Of a DNA stretch of 64,000 nt, positions 13,204 through 25,658 are shown piece by piece. The stretch covers positions 26,243,074 through 26,307,073 of the forward strand of contig CM065299.1 in assembly GCA_032871835.1 (NCBI GenBank). Reading direction: 5' to 3'. The DNA is from Dipteronia dyeriana (lineage: Eukaryota; Streptophyta; Magnoliopsida; Sapindales; Sapindaceae). The notes beneath the pieces are model-generated. The model was not told the DNA's origin and made no database searches. It was given only the letters and a program-made list of their open reading frames with translations. Numbering within the stretch: the stretch's first letter is position 1; each line of letters begins with the position of its first letter. The position numbers and the translations under genes were made by a program.

Positions 13204-16200
13204 ATGGAGGGAGATTCAAATAGAAGAAGAAGAGAAGTAGAGACCAGAGTCCTCGACAAGGTCGGAGAAGTGACCACAGCTATTAAAAGTGCCAAGCACG
13301 TTGATCAAGTCATCTGCGCTCTTCACTCTCTCGCATCCCTTCTCTTCCCTCTAGATTCCTCTCTTCTATCAGGTTACTCTTTAGCATTCTTCTCTGTTTC
13401 TGGAATAGTTTTGTAAATTTTGTTGTTTGGTTGCCGAGAAAATGTAAGAAAAATCTTAAAAATTGAAGTGATTTAAAATATGAAAAAATCAGTTGAAATC
13501 GCGTAATCGAATTTAAATGGCTCCGTCTTAAGTAAAAATGGAACTCTGTTAACTAAATTTGTTAATGTTGAAAAGTTTTCTATAGTATAACGAGAATTGT
13601 ACTTTCTCTGTTAATTTCTTTTGCTTGGTTTTCTGTTCGAGCAACAACTTTAAGGGTTCATGATGTGATTTACAAAGCATATTTTCTTTACTTCGGTTCA
13701 TATTTCCTTTGTTGTTCTTATTGCAATATTTATTCAAGAATGTGAAGTAATCAGTATACATTTCCTTTAACTGCAGGTATTCTTGATCAGCATTACAGAG
13801 AAGAGGTTTGTGTTATGCTTTTAACAAAATCAGATTGTGTCATGAGTGTTTGTTTTTGAAATTCAATATTCGTTTCATTTGACACATTTACCTTGTGTTG
13901 TTTATAGGTTCTTAGTATTAAGGCGCCTTCTGCAAATGAAAGGGGTGATTGGTGGCAGGCATTCTATCGGGGACCTGGATTTTCAACATTGGCTCGCATT
14001 TTGTTACTTGGTAATATGTGTTCCTTTTTACCTCTTTTATTTTTGAATATCTCTAACTTCCACAATTAAAATGAATTTTTAGTAGCATGGAGATTTTTTA
14101 CTCTACTGGTTTACTGGCTTCCATTTATGCTAATCGTGTAAAGCATGCAACTTTATTATTTAAGATAGTGCCTGAACTGAACAAATGTTGATTTATGATG
14201 GAATATTTTTGTTTTAAGAAAAAGATAGATAGCAGGAAGTTTGATCAGAAATTTTAGATATTTATATTGTTGGTTTACAGGGAAATTTAGATGAAAATGT
14301 TTGATATTTTAGTTATTCTGGTTAACTGAGTTTTGTTTTTAGATTTAAGGTGTTGAACAATTTCAGCTTTACTGAGTTTCGATAGAATGGTGCACAAAAA
14401 TTCATGTATGACGAATGAATGACATTTTTCCATATAGTGGGGAAGTCACTATCTCCTAAAAGTGGTGGCTGGTGTTTGGTTTTCTAGATATTTATCCTCC
14501 CTACTCAAAATCCTGTTATGTCTGTCCATTATTTCTTAAACCGTCGCACTGCGTGCAGATGTTGCTTCCGATTGGTTAGCTTGCTTCCCCCTCTCAGCAC
14601 GGAAATATGTTTATGATACATTCTTTGTTAATGGGCCTGCTGCTGAGGTTGTTCAGACTCTGATTCCTTGTCTACAGCAGGATGGAAGTGATGGTATCGA
14701 TGTTAATGCTGTCCACTCAAACACAGAAAGGTAAGTAGTAAAGACCTTTAATTTGTACTCGATAATTGTTGAAATTGTAACTGTATCAGTGAAGATTTTT
14801 TTGGCATTGAATTGTTAGAGGTTCCATATAGGAGTAATATGATGAATGCATTTATTAATCAACCTTGTAACATTCTAATCTGAGTGGAAAATGATTGACT
14901 TTTCTGATCCTTTTTTAGTTCTAGACTACTGGTGATAAATTTCAAAACAATAAAATAGTGAAAATAGATCCTCGTCTATTCTTGTAATCAGCAAATTTAT
15001 TACAGTGCTCTTATGATGATAGAAACAAAATGCATGTTTGTTTGACCATTTACTTTGGTTATCCTTACAATGGATTTGCAGAAAAAAAAATCCCGGTCAA
15101 GTGAAAACTCAATGTATATTTAGTTGCTAATACGCCCGTCATAAATTTGTTAGACCTATCAATTTGTTAACCGTTGAATAGTGTTCATTAAAAGAAACAG
15201 ACCAATGGGGTCATTTATAAAACATGGATAGAAAACTCTTTGAATCTCTGAGTCCTGGGTATGTGGTTATGTTTTATAAAACATGGATAGAAAACAGACC
15301 AATGGGGTCATTTATAAAACATGGATAGAAAACACATGCCTAGTTATGCATATTGGCATTCTTTATATGAATTGCATCAGTGGTAAGATTCCTGCTGTAA
15401 TCATCATGTTAAGTAGAATACAATTCTCAACAACTGCGAAGCTGCTGTGGTTTAAAGGGCTGATTGAGGCTTGAATTTTCATTTTGTGAAAGTTTCAGAT
15501 TTGATTTAGTTCAGTCGATCGTGTCTTCTGTGGAGTATAGGATTGAAGTTTGAGCAGCCTAGTTTTTTATTTTTTTGAAAATGAGTAGTCTAGTTTTTGA
15601 ATTCTCGTGTTTCTTGCTGTTTTTGGTCAAAGGAGAGAGTTTTTGGTCCTGACTGTACTTTTTTCACAAAGGTTGCAAAAATTCTGCTGTACAATAACTG
15701 TGCGGTTTTAAGATATTATTAATCAAGCATCATAACAATCCTCTAATCTATCCCTGTGGGATCTTTTAAATTTATGACAGATTAGTTGTACTTTGCTTGA
15801 TTGAAAATAATGGAGTGCTCCAAATTGCTGGAAAATTTGATAATTCTTGCCAGTCTGAAGATTCTGCTGATGACTGCCACAAGGGAACTCTTTCTAGGGT
15901 TGCACAGCTTGTTGCATCCATTCCTGACAAAGCACGGCTGAGAGCACCAACCTCACTTTCATCACAGTATCCTTATTGTCTCATGTTTAAGATATTGCGC
16001 TTAAATAGTTAAATATAATCACAATATATCTTTGATTGAACCATTGAGATCTTTCTTATATAGTTATGTATTATATAATTTTTGTTTCTGATGCAAAAAA
16101 AAAAATTATGGATTGAACTTTCCACGATAACTGCTTTCTATTTGTTGTTTATTCTTTACAAGAGTATCACAGTTCATTCTTCAAGCAAATAACCATTCAA

Positions 16201-17092
16201 CTTCTCTCTGGAGCAGAAGAAAGGGACTCCACTCAGTCAGATAAAGCAACTACCTTCAATAAATTTGAAATCGATGGTACTTTGCGATTCACTGGGGAAA
16301 TATTTTCCCGCATTTGTCGACGCGGTTCTTCAGGTAAATTCAATATATGTAGCACGTAATTGCGATATATCATCAAGAGAAAGTCAGAAAGAATTTTGTT
16401 CATACATCTCTCTCCCTAAAGAAGCCATGCTTCTCTCATGTTATTATATTTTTCAGTTCACCGCCCATCATGCGATTTTTAGTGAATTTGTTTACCATCC
16501 GTAGATGTTCTCTTGTATAGTTGTATCTATGTGACTCTTTTCTCTTTTTGTTTAATTTTTCTTTTCACTATCTGCTGTTTTGAGTGACTATTCTGTCTTG
16601 ATCACACTGGGTGTGTTTTTGGCCATGCCAGGGATCCCTCCTGTTTTCTGACTATTTTTCCTTTGTGATTAATCTTTCCCAGCCATTTCTTTTTTTTTTT
16701 CTTCCATCCTGCCTGGCTGGATGGAACTGTAGTGGATAGCGGAGTAATTAGTTTCATCATTCACAGATGTGCTGTTAAGCGAAGTAGTCCCTCGGGTTCT
16801 TAGACATGTTCGGGGATTCTCATTGTCCAGTAACGATGCAGCTCTGTCAGATTTGATCCAGTCAAATCCTGGATCTGAAGTTTGGTTGAAGTTAATGCAG
16901 GCAATTAAAGACCCTTATGCTGTGGAAAGAATGTCCGAACAACTTTTGCATCAGCTAGCAATAGAACGTGTGAGTGACACTGAAGCGTATTGGACTCTTT
17001 GGTTACTGTTTAATCGGATTTTCAATCATCAGATGTCAATCAGGTCAGTAGATTTCCTGTTTATTTTCTCTTACAAAGCAAAGTCCCTGCAT

Positions 17093-17129
<37 letters not shown>

Positions 17130-20100
17130 AGAATTTGGTCAAGCAATGATTAATGATTCATTTTTCATGTAGAAGATAATTGGTATGGAACCATGAAAAA
17201 CATTGGTCCTAATTGCAGAATTCATCTGTAGATGATCTCTCTTGTGTATGCCTACTAGGGTTGATTTTGCTTTTCATTATTCGTTGGAAGGATGTTTCAC
17301 CATAAAGGCATAAACATTTTCTTCTTTTCTTTAATTTTTTATAATCGGTTGACATAATATCTCCGGTATGTAAAATGACATTGGAGTTAAGATTTTTGCC
17401 TCAAAATTTTGATCTTGTATCACTTCTGTTAAAATTACGTCACTGTGACTCAATCATCATAAATGCATGCCATGAATGTATAGAAGAGGCAAACCACAGA
17501 AACTCAGAAATTTACATCTACAAGTTTAACCAAATAAAATTAATATAACTAAATTTGAATTATATTTAATTAAGACATGTTATCTTTTGCCATTTCCATT
17601 GAACACATTGTTATGTTGCTTCCAACTGTAGTAAATGTTGATTTCATCATTTTTTTTGTTCTTTCTCAGGTCTTTGTTTGTGGATAAATTTTTACTCTGG
17701 AAAGTATTTCCTGTTTGCTGCCTGAGATGGATTCTTCAATTTGCTATTTTTGAATTCCCACCAGATGCTGATCCACTCTCAAAAGATCATGATATTCAGG
17801 GTTTCTTCGACACAGTGCAGCGTCTAGCAGCTGTATGGTCGAAAAAGGAGTTTGTACAGTCAACTCCAATGGAGCAGCAAGCATGTATCCTCTATTATTT
17901 CTTTCTTCAGATTCTGAGCTTCTTTGACTCTTGGATTGTGAATTTTTTTTAATAATCTGATTCAGTAGTTCTTGAGATTCTTGGGTATTAAATTCTGTTA
18001 CAGGATAAGTTAGGCCTTAATGTGGATGAGATTTCTTTCTTCTTGTTTCACCTCTACCCCAAACTATCAAACCCAAATCCTTGGTATGAGTCAGATTTGA
18101 TGCCAAGAACTCACATACAACTATAAACTGGTTGATGCCCGCAGAACATGCATCGGATGAATGATATATCTGACAGAAATTTTATAATATGTGAGAAATT
18201 CTACTTCATTAAAAGAAATATTGTATTCCCTACATTTCCCTCGTCTGAATGTTCATTAGGTTTTATGACCACAGTTCCATTCTTTCTTTTCATTTTACCT
18301 ATTTTGGATTCCGTTGCCCCTTAATCTATTAAAAAGATGTAACTGCAGCTGTAGGCCTTTGCCTAGAGAAGATGTCCAAAGAGGATTTAGATAAGACTAA
18401 GGACGTAATGCACTCAATTCTTCAAGGAGTTAGCTGTAGGTTCTTGTTCCTTGTTCTTAATGTAGAGTGTCTTGCAGTACTTTTGGATACTTTTTTTTTT
18501 CCTCTTATTCATTTTCTTCATTTCTGCCAGGTAGGTTGGAGAGCCCTACTGATTTAGTTCGGAAAATGGCAAGTTGTGTCGCTTTTATGTTATCTAAAGT
18601 AATTGACCCAACAAATCCTCTATACCTTGATGAGAGCTGCACTGGGGACACCATTGACTGGGAGTTTGGGTTAACTACCCCTGTGAAAGGGACTTTATCG
18701 ACCTCAACTTTCACCGATAAGGATCTTAAAGAAACCAAAACATCGATGACCTCTGTGCCAAAGGAGGACCCCAATTGCAAACTTAAAGATGAGATAGACA
18801 ATAATGTGAAAAGTAGGAAGAAGATATCTGAATTTAAGTCAATTGATCCTGATGAGATTATTGATCCAGCAACATTAAATTATGAATCGGTTTCGGATCA
18901 AGATGATGATAATGCAAGTGAGGATTCAGATTGCTCGAGTGACTCATTGCAGCCGTATGACTTGTCAGATGATGACAATGATTTGAAAATAAAATTTTCA
19001 CAGTTGGTTGATGTAGCTGGAGCTTTGCGGAAATCAGACGATGCTGATGGGGTGAGTCGTTTAAGTTCATTGGTCACTTTTTGTTTCAAAAGGCTGTTCT
19101 GACATTAAAGTTTTGAATTATAAATTTGTGGTAAAGTCAGTATGTATATTGTTTGCAGTCACCTATTGTAGATGGTTTAGTTTCAAAGATGTGCCAGTTT
19201 GGAATTATGCATAACTTCTTTAGCGTGAGGCATTCACCCTTATCTTTCTAATACTTGTGTGCGTATAAGCTCTTGCAGGTGGAAAGGGCTCTGGATATTG
19301 TTGAAAAACTTGTGCGAGCATCACCTGATGAACTTACACATGTGACCAGTGATTTAGTTAGAACCCTTATACAGGTTCGTTGCTCTGATTTGGCTGTAGA
19401 AGGTGAGGAAGAATCAGCTGAAGAGAAGAGACAGAGCGCCTTGGTTGCGTTGCTTGTTACATGTCCATTTGAATCTCTTGATACTTTAAGCAAACTATTA
19501 TATTCACCCAATGTGGATGTCAGCCAACGCATAATGATACTAGATGTCATGACAGAAGCAGCTCAGGAGCTCGCCAATTCTAAAGTTATGAAACCTAAAC
19601 ATCAAACAAGGGCCATCATATCAACCATTTCAGAAACTCAACCCTGGTTCCTGCCTAGTAGCATAGGACCCCCTGGTGCTGGCACCTGGAAAGAGGTATC
19701 AGAGACGGGGACGGGGACCTTACTGAACTGGTCAAATTGTTATGAGAGAGAACTTCCGTCAAAATCTGGTCAGATCAAGAGAGGGAAGACACGCAGATGG
19801 AGCCTCAAATCAGAAAATATGCAAGAAAGCCAGGTGGAATGGTCCCAGAACAAGTTTCCCTTATATGCAGCAGCATTTATGCTTCCTGCCATGCAAGGAT
19901 TTGATAAGAAAAGGCATGGTGTTGATTTGCTTGGGAGGGATTTTATTGTTTTGGGGAAACTCATCCATATGCTTGGTATCTGTATAAAATGTGCATCCTT
20001 GCACCCAGAAGCATCTGCAATGGCTCCTGCTCTTCTAGATATGTTAAGATCCAGGTAATTAATGACTTTCAGTCCATAGATGTAGCCAGGAGATAAAATA

Positions 20101-21087
20101 ATCTAGTGTCCTTGGTTTCAAAAGATGTTTTGTATGGGTGTACTAATGGCTGTCCGCTTTGTAATCGGTCACCTGTGCTTTCTAGAACTCATTGTTTATG
20201 TCACATAACCTCAAGTAGATAATTTCATGCAGTGAAGTATGCCATCACAAAGAAGCATATGTTAGAAGAGCTGTCCTTTTTGCAGCTTCATGTGTGTTGG
20301 TCGCACTTCATCCCTCTTATATAGCATCTTCCTTGACTGAAGGAAATCTTGAACTTTCGAATGGGCTTGAATGGGTTCGAACATGGGCCCTTAATGTAGT
20401 CGATTCAGACACAGATAAAGAGTGCTATATGGTATGTATGGATTTTACAGCTCCATTAAGACTCTCTCTCTCTCTCTGTTTTTTAAATTATTATTTATTT
20501 CTTATCTTTACTCGATAGTAGCTTCTTCTGCAAAATCTGTCAGTGAATTTGTTTTGAACTCCCTTTTTCTACCCCTTTATGTTAATTTTCCTAATAATCA
20601 TGGTTTTTGTACTCCATTAATATCGAGGCGCATACTAACATTTCCATCAAGTTGTGATTCTTATTTTTATTCCCCAAGTAAAAATTTCTTTAGCTTTTCT
20701 AGGTTGTCATTACCTTTTGCTTATGATTTTACTGTGGGTTATGAATTCTCTCATTCATCCTCAGTACATTATCATGTTTCATATTGGATTTTCTCCTGAT
20801 TTTCCCATTGGCTGGCCATGTCTGTTATGTCTAAATAATGTCTTAATGTATATGCGTTATCTTTTCCTTGCTTTGCTTCTCATGTCACCTATTCCCACAT
20901 GACTAACTATCCAGTGTTGTTTTAGATGGCAATGTCATGTCTCCAACTCCATGCTCAAATGGCCCTCCAAACTTCCCGAGCTCTAGAGTCATCGCCGGAA
21001 ATTACAATCAAGACAAAGGGTATTAGTCTCCCATCTAATCGGTCTAAGGGTACAATCAAACTTCCCTACTTGAACGCCGAATACTAG
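13204..21087 (+). CDS. TEL2: TEL2/TELO2, telomere length regulation protein (TTT complex)
   Basis: TEL2 is the scaffold of the TTT (Tel2-Tti1-Tti2) co-chaperone that stabilises new PIKK kinases such as ATM, ATR and TOR with HSP90/R2TP. Exons join in frame: 13204-13372, 13777-13805, 13908-14010, 14559-14730, 15781-15966, 16173-16333, 16767-17043, 17670-17884, 18337-18439, 18535-19051, 19279-20054, 20233-20431, 20926-21087, giving 1022 aa, the usual plant length. The first in-frame ATG (MEGDSNRRRREVETRVLDKV) fixes the start; the open frame upstream has no ATG. A Ser/Asp/Glu-rich acidic linker lies around residues 585-620 (SVSDQDDDNASEDSD, YDLSDDDNDLK). It precedes the conserved C-terminal TEL2 domain from about residue 645 (ERALDIVEKLVRASPDEL, IMILDVMTEAAQELA). 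No stops or shifts were seen. Confidence 0.96.
15199..15333. repeat. Direct duplication in TEL2 intron 4
   Basis: The segment starting CAGACCAATGGGGTCATTTA occurs at 15199-15236 and again at 15296-15333. A partial copy (TTATAAAACATGGATAGAAA) lies between them at 15274-15295. This is a local tandem duplication with an offset near 97 bp, not affecting splice sites. Confidence 0.85.
17093..17127. repeat. (CT)n microsatellite in TEL2 intron 7
   Basis: A perfect CT run about 50 bp inside the intron following exon 7. Confidence 0.9.
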
Positions 21088-22072
21088 AGTAGACTAGCTG
21101 ATGTTGCTGGCCGTGAGCCCTTGTTTGTACAGCTTGTAGCATTTGATTGTAAATTTGCAGTAATCCTTTATTCATCGTTTTAATGTTGAATATTTAAAAT
21201 CAAAATTTCTATTCTTATCAAACTTCAGGAGTTTATGCAATATTTTGTTTTCATTTGATTCTCTAATGTAAGATAGGGTTTTTTAATGAGTTTACTTTTG
21301 TTCTCTCCCCTTAAAGGGGGTGAGTATTACTCTCCTTGACATGTGTCTACAAAGGGGATAAATTTATCTAAATAACATCATATTTTGAGATAATTTTACT
21401 TTTTTTTAAATATATTATCCATATGAAAGGAAACTAAGTAACCTCTTAGAATAAAAATAAAAATGGACTCCTCTTTAATAGTTTAATGTGGCTGATAGAG
21501 ATTAGAGAGTTCCAGGGTGGACTTCACTGTACTCGGTAGTATGCCACGTGGCAAATGGAAATCGGAAGACAGCTTGTGGGCCACAAGGCAAATCATGAGT
21601 GGGACCAAAAGTCACTAGACTCGCTACAAAACAAAACAAAGTTGTTCTCCTCTGGATCAAGAAATAACCTTCTCTGGTGACTGATGTGAGATCATTGCAA
21701 TGCCAATGGCCATGTATGATGGCAATATTATTTTGCTGCCAACCGGCAGGTAATTGAAGCCATCATCCGGTTTTTAACCGGTTACTTTTTATATATATTA
21801 TAATACTAATAAACATTAATAAATTATTAAAATTAAATTAATATGAAAAATTATAAAACAAGTTGAAAGCATATAATTAATTAACAAAATTAATTTTGCT
21901 AATAATAAAAATTTGAAAGTATTGTTAACACCATAATAATTTTTACAAAAATATAATAGATAAATATAATTAATGAAATTATTTAATTAATGAAATTAAA
22001 ATTTTAAAGTAAATGGAATGAGAAGTTGTAGAAAAATATAAAAAAATTCATGGAAAAGTTAAATACAAAAAG
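21088..22072. other. TEL2 downstream region, no gene
   Basis: TEL2 3' UTR followed by AT-rich sequence. Notable small features are a perfect G-box-like palindrome GCCACGTGGC at about 21543-21552 and an inverted repeat CCGGTTTTTAACCGG near 21768. From about 21790 onward the sequence is almost pure A/T and leads into the satellite. No coding signal was seen. Confidence 0.5.
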
Positions 22073-24595
22073 AACAACTTTTTTTTTGAAACCACTGTAA
22101 CGTTATCTAATAACGTGAAAGTTGTTCCCGGAAGCAACTTCTAGTTAGGAACAACTTCGACGTTCTTGGAAACCACTTTTACGTTGTAACAAACGTTAGA
22201 GTTGCTCCCGGAAACCAGTCAACGTTAACAAAGGGAACAACTTTTTTTTTTGAAACCACTATAACGTTATCTATAACCTGAAAGTTTTTCCCGGGAGCAA
22301 CTTCTCGTTGGGAACAACTTCGACGTTCTTGGAAACCACTTTTACGTTGTAACAAACGTTAGAGTTGCTCCCGGAAACCAATCAACGTTAACAAAGGGAA
22401 CAACTTTTTTTTTTTGGAAATCACTATAACGTTATCTATAACCTGAAAGTTTTTCCCGGGAGCAACTTTTCGTTGGGAACAACTTTTCGTTGGGAACAAC
22501 TTCGACGTTTTTGGAAACCACTTTTACGTTGTAACCAACAATAGAAATGCTCTCAGGAACCAGTCAACGTTAACAAAGGGAACAAAAAAAAAAAAATTGA
22601 AACCACTCGAACGTTATCTATAACGTGAAAGTTGTTCCCGAGAGCAACTTCTAGTTGGGAACAACTTCGACGCTCTTGGAAACCACTTTTATGTTGTAAC
22701 GAACGTTAAAGTTGCTCCCGGAAACCAATCAACGTAAACAAAGGGAACAACTTTTATTTTTGAAAACCACTCTAACGTTATCTATAACGTGAAAGTTGTT
22801 CCCGAGAGCAACTTCTCGTTGGGAACAACTTCGATGTTCTTGGAAACCGCTTTTACTTTGAAACCAACGTTAGAGTTGCTAAGAGGAACCAATCAAAGTT
22901 AACAAAGAGAACAACTTTTTTTTTTGGAAACCACTCTAACGTTATCTATAACGTGAAAATTGTTTCCGGGAGTAACTTCTCGTTGGGAACAACTTCAACG
23001 TTCTTGGAAACCACTTTTACGTTATAACCAACAGTAGAGTTGCTCCCGGGAACCAGTCAACGTTAACAAAGGGAACAACTTTTTTTTTTGGAAACCACTC
23101 TAACGTTATCTAGAACGTGAAAGTTGTTCCCGAGAGTAACTTCTCGTTGGGAACAACTTCGACATTCTTAGAAGCCACTTTTACGTTATAACGAACGTTA
23201 AAGTTGCTCCCGGGAACCAATCAACGTAAACAAAGGGAACAACTTTTTTAAAAAAAACCACTTTAACGTTATCTATAACGTGAAAGTTGTTCCCGAGAGC
23301 AACTTCTCGTTGGGAACAACTTCGACGTTCTTGAAAACCACTTTTACGTTGTAACCAACGTTAGAGTTGCTCTCGGGAACTAGTCAACGTTAAAAAAGGG
23401 AACAACTTTTTTTTGGAAACCACTCTAACGTTATCTATAACGTGAAAATTGTTCCCGAGAGCAACTTCTCGTTGGCAACAACTTCGACTTTCTTGGAAAC
23501 CATTTTTACATTATAACGAACGTTAGAGTTGCTTCTGGGAACCAGATAACGTAAACAAAGGGAATAACATTTTTTTGGAAACCACTCTAATGTTATCTAT
23601 AAAATGAAAGTTGTTCTAGGGAGCAACTTCTCGTTCCCGGGAGCAACTTCTCATTGGGAACAACTTTGACATTCTTGGAAACCACTTTTACGTTGTAACC
23701 AACGTTAGAGTTGTTCCCGGGAACCAGTCAACGTTAACAAAGGGGACACTTTTTTTTTTTGGAAACCACTCTAACGTTATCTAGAACGTGAAAGTTGTTC
23801 CCGAGAGTAACTTCTCGTTGGGAACAACTTCGACATTCTTAGAAACCACTTTTACGTTATAACGAACGTTAAAGTTGCTCCCGGGAACCAATCAATGTAA
23901 ACAAAGGGAACAACTTTTTTTAAAAAAACCACTTTAACGTTATCTATAACGTGAAAGTTGTTCCCGAGAGCAACTTCTCGTTGGGAACAATTTCGACGTT
24001 ATTGGAAACCACTTTTACGTTATAACCAACGTTAGAGTTACTCCCGATAACCAGTCAACGTTAACAAAGGGAACAACTTTAATTTTTTGGAAACTACTTT
24101 AACGTTATCTATACATAAAAGTTATTCCCGGGAATAACTTTTTATTGGGAACAACTTCGACGTTCTTGGAAACCACTTTCACGTTGTGACCAACGTTAGA
24201 GTTGTTCCCGGGAACCAGTCAACGTTAACAAAGGGAGTAACTTTTATTTTTTAGAAATCACTCTAACGTTATCTATAACGTAAAAGTTGTTCCCGAGAAT
24301 AACTTTTGTTGGGAACAACTTCGTTGTTCTTGGAAACCACTTTCACTTTATGACCAACGTTATAGTTGTTCCCGGAAACCGGTCAAAGTTAACGAATGGA
24401 ACAACTTTTTTTTTTGGAAACCACTTTAACGTTATCTATAACGTAAAAGTTGTTCCCGATAATAATTTTTCGTTGGGAACAACTTCGACGTTCTTGGAAA
24501 CCAATTTCATGTTGTTACCAACGTTAGAGTTATTCCAGGGAATCTGTCAACGTTAACAAAGGGGACAACTTTTATTTTTTGGAAACCACTTTTAT
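22073..24595. repeat. Tandem satellite, about 15 units of about 165 bp, inverted-repeat rich
   Basis: About 15 head-to-tail units can be followed by their recurring A- or T-run (starts near 22073, 22237, 22399, 22579, 22744, 22908, 23074, 23238, 23401, 23560, 23745, 23909, 24070, 24234, 24400). Each unit reads roughly GGGAACAACTT, T-run, GGAAACCACTCTAACGTTAT, CTATAACGTG, AAAGTTGTTCCC, then GAGAGCAACTTCTCGTT. A second half follows, beginning GGGAACAACTTCGACGTTCT and ending GTCAACGTTAACAAA. The two halves share the order GGGAACAACTT / GGAAACCACT / AACGTT / AGTTGYTCCC, so the unit looks like an old dimer of about 80-bp halves. GGGAACAACTTT and AAAGTTGTTCCC are exact reverse complements within one half. 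No gene lies inside; apparent reading frames are repeat artefacts. Confidence 0.93.
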
Positions 24596-24889
24596 TACAA
24601 TTTAATTTTTAAGAAATTTTGAATTCTTTTTTGGGTAAACAAGTTTTGAAGTTTATTATTAATTATTTAAATTTATAATTGATTTTTGGAATTATTATTG
24701 TAAATTTTGTATCGATTTGTAATTGAAATTTATTAATACCAAATAAATGTATATAAGTAACAAATTTTGAAAAACCAAAAATATTAAAGCAATACAAATG
24801 TTTACGGAAGCCATAATAACAGTAGTTACAACTTACAGGTTAAATTCTGTTAATATTTTTAAAATTTAGGGTTTTAGAATGGAATGTTT

Positions 24890-25232
24890 TGAAAAAAGGA
24901 GTTTTTTTATTTTTATTTTTATTTTTTTATAACATGGAAAAGCTTTATAAAACAAAAAATCAAGTACAATCAAGGGCATCCATAAGTATGAACTTCCGAA
25001 TGTAAAGAGGGAAATCCTTTAGTCAAAAATGATCGTCGTTAGTAGCGTCACTAGAGAAACCTGTATAGTTATGGACTACAAAAGTAGCTTTTTTTAGAGA
25101 GGATTTCAACTACACTCGGGTAACCATTGCATCAGACGGTAGATTTCATCAATAACCATGTCAATTTCACATTCATGGCGATTTATGTCATTAACAAGGC
25201 CAACCACAACAGATGAGTGTTAGAAGATAAAA
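24890..25232 (-). mobile_element. Possible LINE 3' end fragment (RNase H-like tail plus poly-A)
   Basis: On the minus strand, 25080-25232 can be read as HSSVVVGLVNDINRHECE and VIDEIYRLMQWLPEC, which resembles the RNase H-like tail (RVT_3 type) of plant non-LTR elements. It is followed by stops and, at 24901-24932, by an A-rich tail (T-rich on plus). The fragment is short and degenerate. No target-site duplication was identified. Confidence 0.35.
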
Positions 25233-25307
25233 AGGGTAATTTTAAAATAAAATGGATTGTCTTTAGAAATTTTTAAAATTTTAAGTTTTTAAGATGGAAT
25301 GTCTTTA

Positions 25308-25658
25308 GAGCATCTCGAACAGTCTCCCTTTTGAGACTCTCTTATTTAAGGGTGTATGTTATTGCAAGGGGCCGTTAAGGGAGTATGTGCTCCAACAATG
25401 CTCCATTTAATAATTTTTTATTAATATTTAAATGTTAGATATTGTGTTTCATAAATATTAGATATTGTTTGACCCTTTAATAATCTTAATTAGTGGAGCC
25501 CACTAAAAGGGGTTTAAAAACACCTCTTAATTAAAGGAGTGAACTCCACCAGAACACAATTAAGATAGCCAATTAGGGACCTGTTGAAACTGTAAAAATA
25601 CATTTACTCCTTTAATTAAGCTAAGAGATGTCTTCAAGGGAGGCTACTGGAGATGCTC
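25308..25658. mobile_element. Tourist-like MITE with TTA target duplication
   Basis: A 351-bp non-coding element starts GAGCATCTCGAACAGTCTCC and ends with GGCTACTGGAGATGCTC, an inverted match of the termini (GAGCATCTC). It is flanked on both sides by the 3-bp direct repeat TTA (25305-25307, 25659-25661). A 3-bp TTA/TAA duplication and these ends fit a PIF/Harbinger-mobilised Tourist MITE. Confidence 0.85.

Noticed and set aside
20422..20902. Overlapping plus-strand frames after TEL2 exon 12
   Set aside because: They fall within the last TEL2 intron (20432-20925) and are Leu/Ser/Phe-rich intron noise.
21540..21700. G-box GCCACGTGGC as promoter of an unseen gene
   Set aside because: No open frame or splice pattern follows; only AT-rich DNA and the satellite lie downstream.
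24287..24556. Open frame of about 90 codons in the satellite
   Set aside because: It is made of repeat units (GNHF/VVPGN-type residues) and is not conserved between neighbouring units; a repeat artefact.
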